From Cytophagaceae bacterium (lineage in GTDB: Bacteria > Bacteroidota > Bacteroidia > Cytophagales > JAIYAX01): a DNA stretch of 64,000 nucleotides. The notes beneath the pieces are model-generated. The model made no database searches and had not been told where the DNA came from. It was given only the letters and a program-made list of their open reading frames with translations. Position 1 is the first letter of the stretch. Each line of letters opens with the position of its first letter. Positions 20,505 to 28,617 of this stretch are shown piece by piece. The stretch is taken from positions 102,371 through 166,370 of the forward strand of contig JAIYAX010000009.1 of the NCBI GenBank assembly GCA_027488815.1, given 5' to 3'. A program made the translations under genes and the position numbers.

Positions 20505-21420
20505 AAGGTCATTTATTACCAAAAGTCTGATCGCCGGAGGTGTAGTAACCCTTATGCCTGATTGGCTACTGGCTAAGGAAAAGGAGTTCAGGCTGGTTGT
20601 GCTTCATACCAATGATATGCACTCAAGAATTGACCCTTTGCCAAACGATGGTAGAAAATGGGGAGGCATGGGAGGCATGGCTCAGCGTGCAGCATTGATC
20701 AGATCGGTACGAAATGAAGGCCATCCGGTGCTCTTGCTGGACTCAGGTGACATCTTTCAGGGCACACCTTATTTCAACTATTACGGAGGAGAGCTCGAGT
20801 TTAAATTGATGAGCCTTATGGGTTACGATGCCGCCACGATGGGTAATCATGATTTTGATAATGGGCTTGAGGGTTTCGACAAACAGTTACCCAAAGCCAC
20901 ATTCCCATTTGTTTCTTCCAACTACGATTTCAGTGATACCCGACTATCCGGTAAGATCAGGGATAAGTTGATTCTGGAGAAAGGGCCTGTGAAAGTCGGT
21001 ATTTTCGGGCTTGGGATCGAGTTGGATGGACTTGTAGGTCAATCGCTTTATGGCAATACACGATACCTCGATCCGATAAATGTCGCCAAACAGAAAGTGA
21101 CGGAGCTACGAGCTGAGGGTTGCCACATGGTGATTTGTCTTTCTCATTTGGGTCTGGAATATGCCTCAGATAAAATTTCAGATGTGCGATTAGCCCAGAG
21201 TTTGAGTGGAATTGACCTGATTTTAGGAGGACATACCCACACTTTTATGGAAAAACCTTACATCATTAAGGGTCCGGGAAACTGGGAGACGCTTATTCAT
21301 CAGGTTGGCTGGTCGGGTATCATTTTAGGAAGATTAGATTTCACTTTTTCAAGAAATTTAAATAAAACCCTTGCCTTATCCACATCTGTTGAGGTTTCTG
21401 AAAAGTCAATATCCGGATAG
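20497..21420 (+). CDS. 5'-nucleotidase-type metallophosphatase with Tat-like signal
   Basis: This 307-residue protein is the catalytic calcineurin-like half of a UshA/CpdB-type nucleotidase. Metal-binding motifs are VVLHTNDMHSR (D-x-H), LLDSGDIFQGTPYF, TMGNHDFDNG (GNHD) and GGHTHTFMEKP (GH-x-H). The N-terminus [20 protein letters not shown] has a twin-arginine pattern, so Tat export to the periplasm is likely. It lacks the C-terminal substrate-binding domain, which the upstream overlapping gene supplies. A perfect DnaA-box sequence lies in its 3' end, ahead of dnaA. Confidence 0.9.
   Translation: MNRRSFITKSLIAGGVVTLMPDWLLAKEKEFRLVVLHTNDMHSRIDPLPNDGRKWGGMGGMAQRAALIRSVRNEGHPVLLLDSGDIFQGTPYFNYYGGELEFKLMSLMGYDAATMGNHDFDNGLEGFDKQLPKATFPFVSSNYDFSDTRLSGKIRDKLILEKGPVKVGIFGLGIELDGLVGQSLYGNTRYLDPINVAKQKVTELRAEGCHMVICLSHLGLEYASDKISDVRLAQSLSGIDLILGGHTHTFMEKPYIIKGPGNWETLIHQVGWSGIILGRLDFTFSRNLNKTLALSTSVEVSEKSISG
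21376..21384 (+). promoter_or_regulatory. Perfect DnaA box upstream of dnaA
   Basis: TTATCCACA at 21376-21384 is an exact match to the DnaA-box consensus. It lies within the last codons of the metallophosphatase gene, 124 bases before the dnaA start at 21508. Autoregulation of dnaA by such boxes is known in other bacteria. It is a single box, with no cluster nearby, so an origin at this point is not supported. Confidence 0.5.
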
Positions 21421-21507
21421 CTTTTTTTTGAAAAATTTGTTTTTCATTTTTGCCCTCCCGGTCAGAATTAACAAAGTGGATTCGGGTGCAATTAAAACGA
21501 GTAAGAT

Positions 21508-22959
21508 ATGAATAGAAGCCACAACCAAGTTTGGGAGAATTGTCTCCGGATTGTAAAGGAAAGCATTGGAGATCAGCCTTTTAAGACTTGGTTTGTGCCT
21601 ATTTTGCCTTTAAGGCTGGTTAATAACGTTTTGACCATCCAAGTGCCAAGTCAGTTTTTTTACGAATGGCTTGAAGAGCACTACGTTAACGTTTTGAGAA
21701 AGGCCATAGTAGCCGAATTGGGGCCTGCGGGCAAGCTGGAGTATTCTATCATCGTAGATAAAGGCAACTCCAAAAACAAGCCCTACACCATCAATCTGCC
21801 CACAAGCAAATCAGGAGCCGATTTTTTGCAAGAATCAGGTCAAAATAAGGACAAACCTTACATCAACCCTTTTGAACTGAAACCGCTGGATCCTGCCAAG
21901 CAGATTTCGAATCTCAATCCTGCATTTACCTTCGACAACTACATCGAAGGAGACTGCAACAACCTGGCTCGCTCAGCAGGCATATCCGTTGCTACCAAAC
22001 CGGGCGTAAATGCCTTTAACCCATTGATGGTTTATGGAGGAACAGGCTTGGGCAAAACCCACTTGTTGCATGCGATCGGAAATCAGGTAAAGCACCTTTA
22101 TCCAGAAAAGTTTGTGGTCTACATGTCGCTGGACAGGTTCACCAATCAGTTTGTTGATGCCTTGAGAAACAATAACAGTCAGGGGTTCTTCCACTATTTC
22201 ATTCAGGTGGATTTACTTATGATTGATGATATTCATTTGCTGGCACACAGAGAGAAGACACAGGATATCTTTTTCAATATTTTCAATGAGTTGCACCACT
22301 CCGGCAAGCAGATCATTCTGACCAGTGATCGTAAACCTGCTGAACTGGAAGGAATTGATGACCGACTGCTTTCAAGATTTAAATGGGGCCTTACAGCCGA
22401 TGTGCGTATACCTGACCTGGAAACCAAGATTGCCATTATCTACAAGAAGGCAGATCAGGAAGGGGTAGGTATACCCCATAATGTAGCAGAGTATATCGCT
22501 TACTCAGTGAATACTCATGTCAGAGATCTTGAAGGAGTGCTGAATTCAGTTATTTTCAGGTCGACTCTCAGCAAGCAGCCCATCGATTTGGACCTGGCAA
22601 AAGAGGCCTTGCAGCATGTGGTCAATGAAATAGAAACAGAAGTTAATATTGACTACATCCAGAAAGTAGTAGCTGAGTTTTTCAAAGTAAGTCCAGAGTT
22701 ACTCAAAGCCAAAACACGTAAAAAAGAAGTGGTTGAGGCAAGGCAAATCGCTATGTACTTCGCTAAAAAGTACACCTTGCTATCCTTGAAATCCATAGGG
22801 CATCACTTTGGCGGCAGAGACCACTCTACGGTCATCCACGCCATCACCACCATTGAAGACCTCTATGGCCTTGAAAAGCGTACCAGACAGAATGTAAATG
22901 AATTGCAAACCAAATTCAAAAGCAGACTGCTCAACGGCAACTCAATGGTGAAGGCCTAG
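21508..22959 (+). CDS. dnaA: Chromosomal replication initiator protein DnaA
   Basis: DnaA binds DnaA boxes at oriC and opens the origin. The 483-residue protein has domain I (MNRSHNQVWENCLRIVKESI, PFKTWFVPI), a short linker, an AAA+ domain with Walker A GGTGLGKTH near residue 180 and Walker B LLMIDDIHLL, sensor LSRFKWGLTADV, and the C-terminal helix-turn-helix with the signature GGRDHSTVIHA. The start follows an 87-base AT-rich gap that holds no gene. Its stop codon shares the palindrome CTAG with the stop codon of the convergent hypothetical gene. Confidence 0.98.
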   Translation: MNRSHNQVWENCLRIVKESIGDQPFKTWFVPILPLRLVNNVLTIQVPSQFFYEWLEEHYVNVLRKAIVAELGPAGKLEYSIIVDKGNSKNKPYTINLPTSKSGADFLQESGQNKDKPYINPFELKPLDPAKQISNLNPAFTFDNYIEGDCNNLARSAGISVATKPGVNAFNPLMVYGGTGLGKTHLLHAIGNQVKHLYPEKFVVYMSLDRFTNQFVDALRNNNSQGFFHYFIQVDLLMIDDIHLLAHREKTQDIFFNIFNELHHSGKQIILTSDRKPAELEGIDDRLLSRFKWGLTADVRIPDLETKIAIIYKKADQEGVGIPHNVAEYIAYSVNTHVRDLEGVLNSVIFRSTLSKQPIDLDLAKEALQHVVNEIETEVNIDYIQKVVAEFFKVSPELLKAKTRKKEVVEARQIAMYFAKKYTLLSLKSIGHHFGGRDHSTVIHAITTIEDLYGLEKRTRQNVNELQTKFKSRLLNGNSMVKA

Positions 22960-23492
22960 CCTAAAAGTTGGCGAGCCTCTGCTTTGAGTTGTGAGATGGC
23001 CTTTTCAGTGGGCTTATAATTGCTTCGCATCAATTCTTCCAAAATCACCCGGGCAAGTTCCATTGAGCGATTCTCTCCGTTGACCTGATCAGCAGAGCGA
23101 TTGATTAGTATGTTGATTTCTTCCTTGGCATCCTTTAGCAGATTCCATGATTTTTCAGAGACATAAATCTGCTGAGCGAGATTATGCCCATACTCTTCCC
23201 GGATGTCGTTGAGCATCATTTGTTGAAGATCACGGTTGCTTATCCCAGGTCGGTTGATCCTTAGCAATAAATTTTCAGGATGAATGCGCTCTAGGTAAAG
23301 CACAAGGCGTTCAAAGGCCTGCATCCTTATGGCCAACAGAGATGGGTTTGGTGGTCCGGAGGTCTGAAATTTGCTGCCTTGATCAGCCTTTTCTACCCTT
23401 CGTTCAACCAGGGCTTTCACAGTCAGGTACATCGCTAACAAGACCAGCGCTGCAGGCAATAGTATTTTGATAAAGTCGTTGATGGCTTCCAT
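22956..23492 (-). CDS. Conserved hypothetical membrane-anchored protein
   Basis: I do not recognise a function. The 178-residue protein begins with a transmembrane helix (about residues 8-27, IKILLPAALVLLAMYLTVKA) and continues as a mostly helical soluble part, with an INRPGISNRDLQQMMLNDIR block and EEYGHNLAQQIYVSEKSWNL. It looks like a conserved Bacteroidota family often annotated only as a domain of unknown function. It probably has a cytosolic C-terminal part, as no signal cleavage site is seen. Its 3' end overlaps dnaA by 4 bases, and it is divergent from the IscA-like gene 63 bases away. Confidence 0.65.
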   Translation of the reverse strand: MEAINDFIKILLPAALVLLAMYLTVKALVERRVEKADQGSKFQTSGPPNPSLLAIRMQAFERLVLYLERIHPENLLLRINRPGISNRDLQQMMLNDIREEYGHNLAQQIYVSEKSWNLLKDAKEEINILINRSADQVNGENRSMELARVILEELMRSNYKPTEKAISQLKAEARQLLG

Positions 23493-23555
23493 ATTAATTC
23501 AGCTCCAATTTACAAGCCTTTCTGCATTTCATATGCTTGTGTGTAAATTTGTCAC

Positions 23556-23891
23556 ATGCCAGAGTTTTTGAAAAGTATACCCGTCAGCTTTAGCCCACTC
23601 GCAAAAGAGCATATCCATCGGATACGACAGGCCAAAGGAATAAGCCCGGAGTATGGACTTAGAGTAGGGGTAAAGGGCGGAGGTGGATGTGGCTCATCAG
23701 GCATATCCTTTCTCCTTGGTTTTGACAAACCCGGAGAAAGCGATGATCATTTTTTTCTGGATGACTTACTCGTTTTGGTTGACAAGAAGCACACCATGTA
23801 CCTCCTTGGCCTGGAAGTCGATTACATCACTCAGGATGGAGTTACCGGCTTTGCATTCGTTCATCCGGATCAGAAGCAGCCTGTCCTATAG
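23556..23891 (+). CDS. HesB/IscA-like protein lacking the C-terminal cysteines
   Basis: A-type Fe-S carriers such as IscA are about 105-120 residues with three conserved cysteines, one in the middle and a Cys-x-Cys pair near the C-terminus. This 111-residue protein has the family fold (LAKEHIHRIRQAKG, YGLRVGVKGGGGCGSSG, MYLLGLEVDYITQDGVTGFAF), with Cys in GGGCGSS. It then ends VHPDQKQPVL where NPNAKxxCGCG is expected, so the Cys-x-Cys pair is absent. It may be a non-canonical carrier or have another role. Start ATG 23556; a TAAATTTG motif at 23544-23551 lies only 4 bases upstream, too close for an ordinary leader. Confidence 0.8.
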   Translation: MPEFLKSIPVSFSPLAKEHIHRIRQAKGISPEYGLRVGVKGGGGCGSSGISFLLGFDKPGESDDHFFLDDLLVLVDKKHTMYLLGLEVDYITQDGVTGFAFVHPDQKQPVL

Positions 23892-24803
23892 GCCATTTCT
23901 CTTTAGAAACTGCTCAAAAGCAATTCGGAAAGCCTCCACTTCAGGCTCCATAGCCAGAGCAGCCTGATATGATTTATAGGCTTCCAGAAACAATTTTTTC
24001 TCCTCAAAATAGGTGGCCATCACCAACTTATTGGTAGCATTCTGTTCTGGCAATTCCTGTTGAAGCATGGCCAGTTCTCCTTCTATTTTGGAGCGGCTCC
24101 CTGCATCGGGTAACCGTATACTGATCATCGCTGATTTAAGGGCAGGGTTGCTCATGCTACTGATCTGAAGCAAAGCGCCCTGTGCCTCAAGATCTTTGTT
24201 ATCAGGAAAGTTGATGGTTTGCACAGTTCCTTTGAAATCCCCTTCTGCAATTTTTTCTTCAAAAAGGTTCATCACCACGAAGTGGTAGCCTGTTTCGCTT
24301 TCAGAACCATTGCTGATCTGAATGGGCAGGCTTTTGTCCCAGATAACCAGACTTTTAGGAAGATTTACTCGAATGGCATCCGAACTTGTTGAGCGCTCAA
24401 CGGACCCGGTTACAGTCATATTTTTACGATGCTCTTTGTTGATGTCCTGATCGTTTTTAGTCAATTCACCCAATACGAAGTTGGCATACTTTGCTGCCAT
24501 TCCTGATTGGTTTGACTGAAGGTTTTTTACCAAGTCAACTATTTGATACTTCCCGCCTTTTTTGAGTTCCAGGGATTTCCCACTCAAATGTATCAGGCTC
24601 AGGTAACCACCTTCTTGCATAGAGATTTCTTGATTTTCATACAATTTGGCTCCAAGTGTTAGTGGCACAGCAGTCGTTGTGCCTGCATTCATTACAGTGT
24701 TGTTTCCTTTGGTTGCAAGTACTTTGAAGGCATCCTTTGGCTGTGCTATTGCCCCTGCCCCAAAAAAGGTCAGGATGGCAATAATGATCATCTTATTTTT
24801 CAT
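23886..24803 (-). CDS. Secreted FecR-like protein with helical C-terminus
   Basis: The 305-residue protein has a signal peptide (MKNKMIIIAILTFFGAGAIA, then Q). Residues about 25-95 look like a FecR-type beta domain: VLATKGNNTVMNAGTTTAVP, then LYENQEISMQEGGYLSLIHL and LELKKGGKYQI. The C-terminal part is helical and TPR-like (LVMATYFEEKKLFLEAYKSY). FecR domains in this setting are periplasmic and probably bind partners or ligands. It overlaps the upstream CHASE2 gene by 4 bases (ATGA), so the two are likely made together. Assignment to FecR is by eye and moderate. Confidence 0.6.
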   Translation of the reverse strand: MKNKMIIIAILTFFGAGAIAQPKDAFKVLATKGNNTVMNAGTTTAVPLTLGAKLYENQEISMQEGGYLSLIHLSGKSLELKKGGKYQIVDLVKNLQSNQSGMAAKYANFVLGELTKNDQDINKEHRKNMTVTGSVERSTSSDAIRVNLPKSLVIWDKSLPIQISNGSESETGYHFVVMNLFEEKIAEGDFKGTVQTINFPDNKDLEAQGALLQISSMSNPALKSAMISIRLPDAGSRSKIEGELAMLQQELPEQNATNKLVMATYFEEKKLFLEAYKSYQAALAMEPEVEAFRIAFEQFLKRNGL

Positions 24804-26023
24804 GTGTTTGGATTTTTTGCAGATTGTGTTGTTCGTTGGGTAATTCCTGTGATACTGAAATAAACATCGCTGATGTCGGCAGCTAAAAGCACGGCAATGA
24901 TACCTGTGGTGAAATCAGCTTTGTAGTGGACATAGTTAAACAGCATTAATACGACAAACAGCAATAAGATAGTTACAAAAAGTTGCCAAACTATGGTGAC
25001 TGCTCCATAAGCCAGAGGTATCTTACGGATAAAGAAGCTGAATACCACGACATTGAGATACAGAATAATAAAGCCAATCAAGTACGAGAGTTCTGTGGAC
25101 ATCACATCGATATAGTCTTTGTTTAGCACCATAGAGACGATATTGGCATGAACGACTATTCCGTACATGTCAGGAAATGACTTACCCGCAAATTTCTTGT
25201 TCAAGGGAGTGAAAAACTTGTCTTCGCCCCAGGTGTTATGGCTTAGGTTTTTGCCCATGTAGCCCATCAGCACTATTTTATCTTTGATGAAAGAGAAATC
25301 TGCCTGCTCGTCAAGGGATTGGTCCACATCGATGACATAGAATTTGTCCATGTTGCCACGGTAGTTGATATACTCGATTTCGTTTTTTCGATTAAGAAAC
25401 TGCTGAACAGCCTGAGGATCTTGTATTGCAGAAACCTGCAAGGGGAAGGCCAGCTCCGTGGTATCTCTTACTTTTTCTATGGGGCTGAAGGCTCTGGAGG
25501 TTCTGAATTCATCTATTCCCTCGGTGATCAGGTTGGCAAAACCGGAGCTGGCAAATGGCATAAACAGCTCTGGGTTAGAGGTCTCCAGGGTGTCGTATAC
25601 ATTGGTTTGCTCATTCAAATAGTTCAACTTGCTGACCAGCACCAAATTGGAAGTGCTTGCTAATGCTGCCTGAAGGAAGGCATCCATGACAGTGTCTTTT
25701 TTAGCTCTGAAAAAGGCATCAATACCAATCACTTTGGGCCCGAAACGGTTTAGGTTGAAGATCTGCTTAGCTATCCTTGCTCTTGAGTATTCATCTTCTT
25801 CACCGATGTTCACGATGACAATACTGGTATCGGGTGGCTGTTGATCACGTAGTTGTGAGAAAACAATGTCAGTCAGCTCAAAATCGCTCAAGGCTTGTTC
25901 AATCGGGTTTAAGAAGTCACCTTTGAAAGGAATAAGCGATAACAAGACCAGCAATCCGGCAACTATAAGTGATATGAATAAATGATGAAGGGAAAAGATA
26001 AATCGAAATACCTTGGAGATCAT
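24800..26023 (-). CDS. Stand-alone CHASE2-domain membrane protein
   Basis: The 407-residue protein begins with one transmembrane helix (about 14-30), then an extracytoplasmic domain of roughly 260 residues with CHASE2 features (DTSIVIVNIGEEDEYSRARI; FGPKVIGIDAFFRAKKDT; KIVLMGYMG), then three helices near the C-terminus (YLIGFIILYLNVVVFSFFI, LFVTILLLFVVLMLFNYV and FTTGIIAVLLAADISDVYF). CHASE2 is a sensory domain usually linked to a kinase or cyclase output. No output domain is present here, so signalling must go through a partner. It is in an operon with the FecR-like gene. It is divergent from meaB, 84 bases away. Confidence 0.8.
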   Translation of the reverse strand: MISKVFRFIFSLHHLFISLIVAGLLVLLSLIPFKGDFLNPIEQALSDFELTDIVFSQLRDQQPPDTSIVIVNIGEEDEYSRARIAKQIFNLNRFGPKVIGIDAFFRAKKDTVMDAFLQAALASTSNLVLVSKLNYLNEQTNVYDTLETSNPELFMPFASSGFANLITEGIDEFRTSRAFSPIEKVRDTTELAFPLQVSAIQDPQAVQQFLNRKNEIEYINYRGNMDKFYVIDVDQSLDEQADFSFIKDKIVLMGYMGKNLSHNTWGEDKFFTPLNKKFAGKSFPDMYGIVVHANIVSMVLNKDYIDVMSTELSYLIGFIILYLNVVVFSFFIRKIPLAYGAVTIVWQLFVTILLLFVVLMLFNYVHYKADFTTGIIAVLLAADISDVYFSITGITQRTTQSAKNPNT

Positions 26024-26084
26024 AGGTTTGTCATATTCCCAAAAATGGAGATTTTTTAGTAGCAGCCATATGTTAAATGAATTT

Positions 26085-26092
26085 TACCTTTG
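26085..26092 (+). promoter_or_regulatory. Candidate -7 promoter element for meaB
   Basis: TACCTTTG at 26085-26092 matches the Bacteroidota -7 consensus TAnnTTTG, 15 bases before the meaB ATG. No convincing TTTG -33 element is seen at the usual distance, so support is weak. Confidence 0.35.
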
Positions 26093-26107
26093 AATTAATT
26101 CAAGAGT

Positions 26108-27091
26108 ATGAGCCGATTGAGTGCTGAGCAATACCTGGACGGTATACGTAAAGGCAATAAAATCATTTTAGCCAGGGCGATCACCTTGATCGAAAGCACA
26201 TTGCCATCTGATCAGGACCTGGCTGCCCGAGTATTGGAGTCAGTCTATCCCTATTCGGGTAAAAGCATGCGCCTGGGCATTACAGGAGTTCCCGGAGTAG
26301 GCAAAAGTACCTTTATTGAAGCCTTTGGCATGCTTCTCATCGGGCAAGGGCACAAAGTGGCTGTGTTGAGCATTGATCCATCCAGTGTGATCGGCAAAGG
26401 GAGCATTCTTGGAGATAAAACCCGGATGGACAGGCTTTCAAAAGCAGCCATGGCTTATGTGCGGCCAAGCCCTAGTGCAGGACATTTGGGTGGAACTTCG
26501 CAGCATACCCGTGAAGTGATCCTGCTTTGTGAAGCAGCAGGATTTGATTTTGTCATCGTTGAAACCGTCGGCGTTGGTCAATCTGAAACCGTTGTGGATC
26601 AAATGGTTGACTTTTTTCTTTTGCTCATGCTTGCCGGTGCAGGGGATGAATTGCAAGGCATTAAAAGGGGAATAATGGAATTGGCACATGCCATTGTGAT
26701 CAATAAGGCAGACGGTGATAACAAGTCCGCTTCACTTAGAGCCAAATCAGAATATGAAACTGCGCTCCACTGGCTGCCTCCACGCCAACAGGGCTGGCAT
26801 ACCCCGGTTCTTCTGGCTTCATCGATTGAGGGTTCCGGATTGCAGGAACTTATCGACTTGTTGTCTCAGTTTGTTCAAAACAGTCGCTCACAAGGCTTTT
26901 TCGAGCAAAGGCGTCGAGAGCAGGAGCACTTCTGGTTTCAGCAGTTGGTTGAGCTGGAGCTTCGCCTATGGCTTGCTGGGAAAAAAGAGATCAGCGATTG
27001 GCTAAAATCCGCTCAACAACAACTCATTCAAGAGCCCTCAATTTTTTATGCCATCAGGCAAGAGCTAAGGAATAAACTGGCTTCCTTATAG
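26108..27091 (+). CDS. meaB: MeaB/ArgK-type GTPase, methylmalonyl-CoA mutase chaperone
   Basis: MeaB-type G proteins protect methylmalonyl-CoA mutase and gate loading of adenosylcobalamin. The 327-residue length fits. Residues about 55-75 hold the P-loop GVPGVGKSTFIEAFG, followed by SIDPSSVIGKGSILGDKTRM and the Walker B segment VETVGVGQSE; NKADGDN supplies the base specificity motif. The start ATG 26108 is preceded by a candidate promoter. The mutase gene is about 6.5 kb away on the other strand, so the usual mutase-meaB operon is broken here. The gene ends 6 bases inside the convergent protease gene. Confidence 0.95.
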   Translation: MSRLSAEQYLDGIRKGNKIILARAITLIESTLPSDQDLAARVLESVYPYSGKSMRLGITGVPGVGKSTFIEAFGMLLIGQGHKVAVLSIDPSSVIGKGSILGDKTRMDRLSKAAMAYVRPSPSAGHLGGTSQHTREVILLCEAAGFDFVIVETVGVGQSETVVDQMVDFFLLLMLAGAGDELQGIKRGIMELAHAIVINKADGDNKSASLRAKSEYETALHWLPPRQQGWHTPVLLASSIEGSGLQELIDLLSQFVQNSRSQGFFEQRRREQEHFWFQQLVELELRLWLAGKKEISDWLKSAQQQLIQEPSIFYAIRQELRNKLASL

Positions 27092-28540
27092 GTAAAGCGA
27101 GTAATAGCCCCTCACACCATTAGAGGTCATGCCCTCCAGCACGATCCTTCCCCGCATGTTTTTCAAAACCTGAATAGCCTCTCTTGCATCAGTCAGGATC
27201 ACCTTGTTGATGCTGATGATCACAAATCCCTCTTCAATGCCGATACGGCTAAGCAGCCCATTGCTTAGGTTGAGCACACGAATACCTGCATTGAGATTGA
27301 GTTTCTTGAGCTCCTCTTTGGAAAGCTCTTCAATGTCAGCACCTATTTCGGGAGCCGGAACAATCACCCTTCGTAGAATATTGAAAGTGCCGAGCCGGTT
27401 CGAAAGAGTAACTTTTTTACTCAAAATCTGACCGCTCCGGTTCACTTTGATTTCCACTGCATCGCCTGGTCGGTAGTACGACAGTTGCTCATCAAATTCA
27501 GCCTGAGAATTGATGCTGGATCCGCTGATTTCTACGATCACATCGTTCTGTTGAAGTCCTGCTTTTTCTGCTGAGCCTTCAGAGTCCAGATAGCTGATGA
27601 CCACACCGTTTAGTATTTTCAGCTTGTTCTGCTCGGCAAATTTGGAGTCAAACTCCATCACCTTGGCACCTAAAAACGCTTTTTGGATTTCTCCATATTC
27701 TCTGAAATCAGAAGCAACTTTAGCTACGATATCTACCGGCACGGCAAACCCATACCCTGCATAGGAACCTGTTCTGGACAAAATGGCAGTATTGATCCCT
27801 ACTAGTTCGCCCTCAATGTTGACCAAAGCTCCTCCGCTATTGCCAGGATTAATGGCAGCATCGGTTTGGATAAATGACTCGATCGGGAATTGGGAATTTA
27901 AGATGTTGATGTTTCGGCCTTTGGCACTTACAATTCCGGCAGTAACAGTTGAAGTCAGGTTAAATGGGTTCCCAACGGCAATTACCCATTCCCCGACCTT
28001 TAGTTTTCTGGAGGACCCAATTACGGCTGCAGGGAGATTCTCGGCTTCTATTTTTAGCAGCGCCAGATCGGTAGATGGGTCCTTACCGATTACCTTAGCC
28101 TCGTACAAAGAGCGCTCATGAATCACCTGAATTTGCGAAGCACCATCGATCACGTGATGGTTGGTGATGATGTACCCATCCTTGCTAAAAATGACCCCTG
28201 AGCCTGAGCTGATTACTTGTTGCTCCCTGCCTCCTTGAAAGAAGAAGTCCAGCCAATCCATTTGAACCCGCCCTTTAACTGTCGTTTTTATGTACACAAC
28301 ACTTCGGGTTGAACGCTCAGATGCCATAACAAAATCCATCGGAATGGTCTCCCCTTCTCCGTTTTGCCTTGAAGAAGCCAGAAGTGTAGGTGTTACCAAC
28401 GAATTGGAATTTGGAAAAGCATGTTGGCTAGCGGGAATCGCAGTGGGTGCTTTGGAGGCAAGGGTGCTTTGAAAGAAATAAGCTCCAGCAAAACCACTGA
28501 TTAAGCTTAGGAGGATCAGAAATACATATCTGCCGAACAT
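27086..28540 (-). CDS. HtrA/DegP-family trypsin-like serine protease
   Basis: This 484-residue periplasmic protease/chaperone has an N-terminal hydrophobic anchor or signal (YVFLILLSLISGFAGAYFF). The catalytic domain shows the triad His in ITNHHVIDGA (about residue 128), Asp in STDLALLKI (about 157) and Ser in NPGNSGGAL (about 234). One PDZ domain follows (about 290-370, NGVVISYLDSEGSAEKAGLQ) and a second shorter one near the C-terminus (GLLSRIGIEEGFVIISINK). Length and order match DegP/DegQ. It serves envelope protein quality control. Its 3' end overlaps meaB by 6 bases. Confidence 0.93.
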   Translation of the reverse strand: MFGRYVFLILLSLISGFAGAYFFQSTLASKAPTAIPASQHAFPNSNSLVTPTLLASSRQNGEGETIPMDFVMASERSTRSVVYIKTTVKGRVQMDWLDFFFQGGREQQVISSGSGVIFSKDGYIITNHHVIDGASQIQVIHERSLYEAKVIGKDPSTDLALLKIEAENLPAAVIGSSRKLKVGEWVIAVGNPFNLTSTVTAGIVSAKGRNINILNSQFPIESFIQTDAAINPGNSGGALVNIEGELVGINTAILSRTGSYAGYGFAVPVDIVAKVASDFREYGEIQKAFLGAKVMEFDSKFAEQNKLKILNGVVISYLDSEGSAEKAGLQQNDVIVEISGSSINSQAEFDEQLSYYRPGDAVEIKVNRSGQILSKKVTLSNRLGTFNILRRVIVPAPEIGADIEELSKEELKKLNLNAGIRVLNLSNGLLSRIGIEEGFVIISINKVILTDAREAIQVLKNMRGRIVLEGMTSNGVRGYYSLYL

Positions 28541-28617
28541 AGACCTTTCATTCTTTAGTTGAACGCAGGCCCCTGATCAAAAACCATGCACAAACTTTTA
28601 ATCAAATAGAATATGGT

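Noticed and set aside
21421..21507. Chromosomal origin just upstream of dnaA
   Set aside because: Only one exact DnaA box, and no cluster or tandem AT-rich repeats in the 87-base gap; the T-rich stretch alone is not enough.
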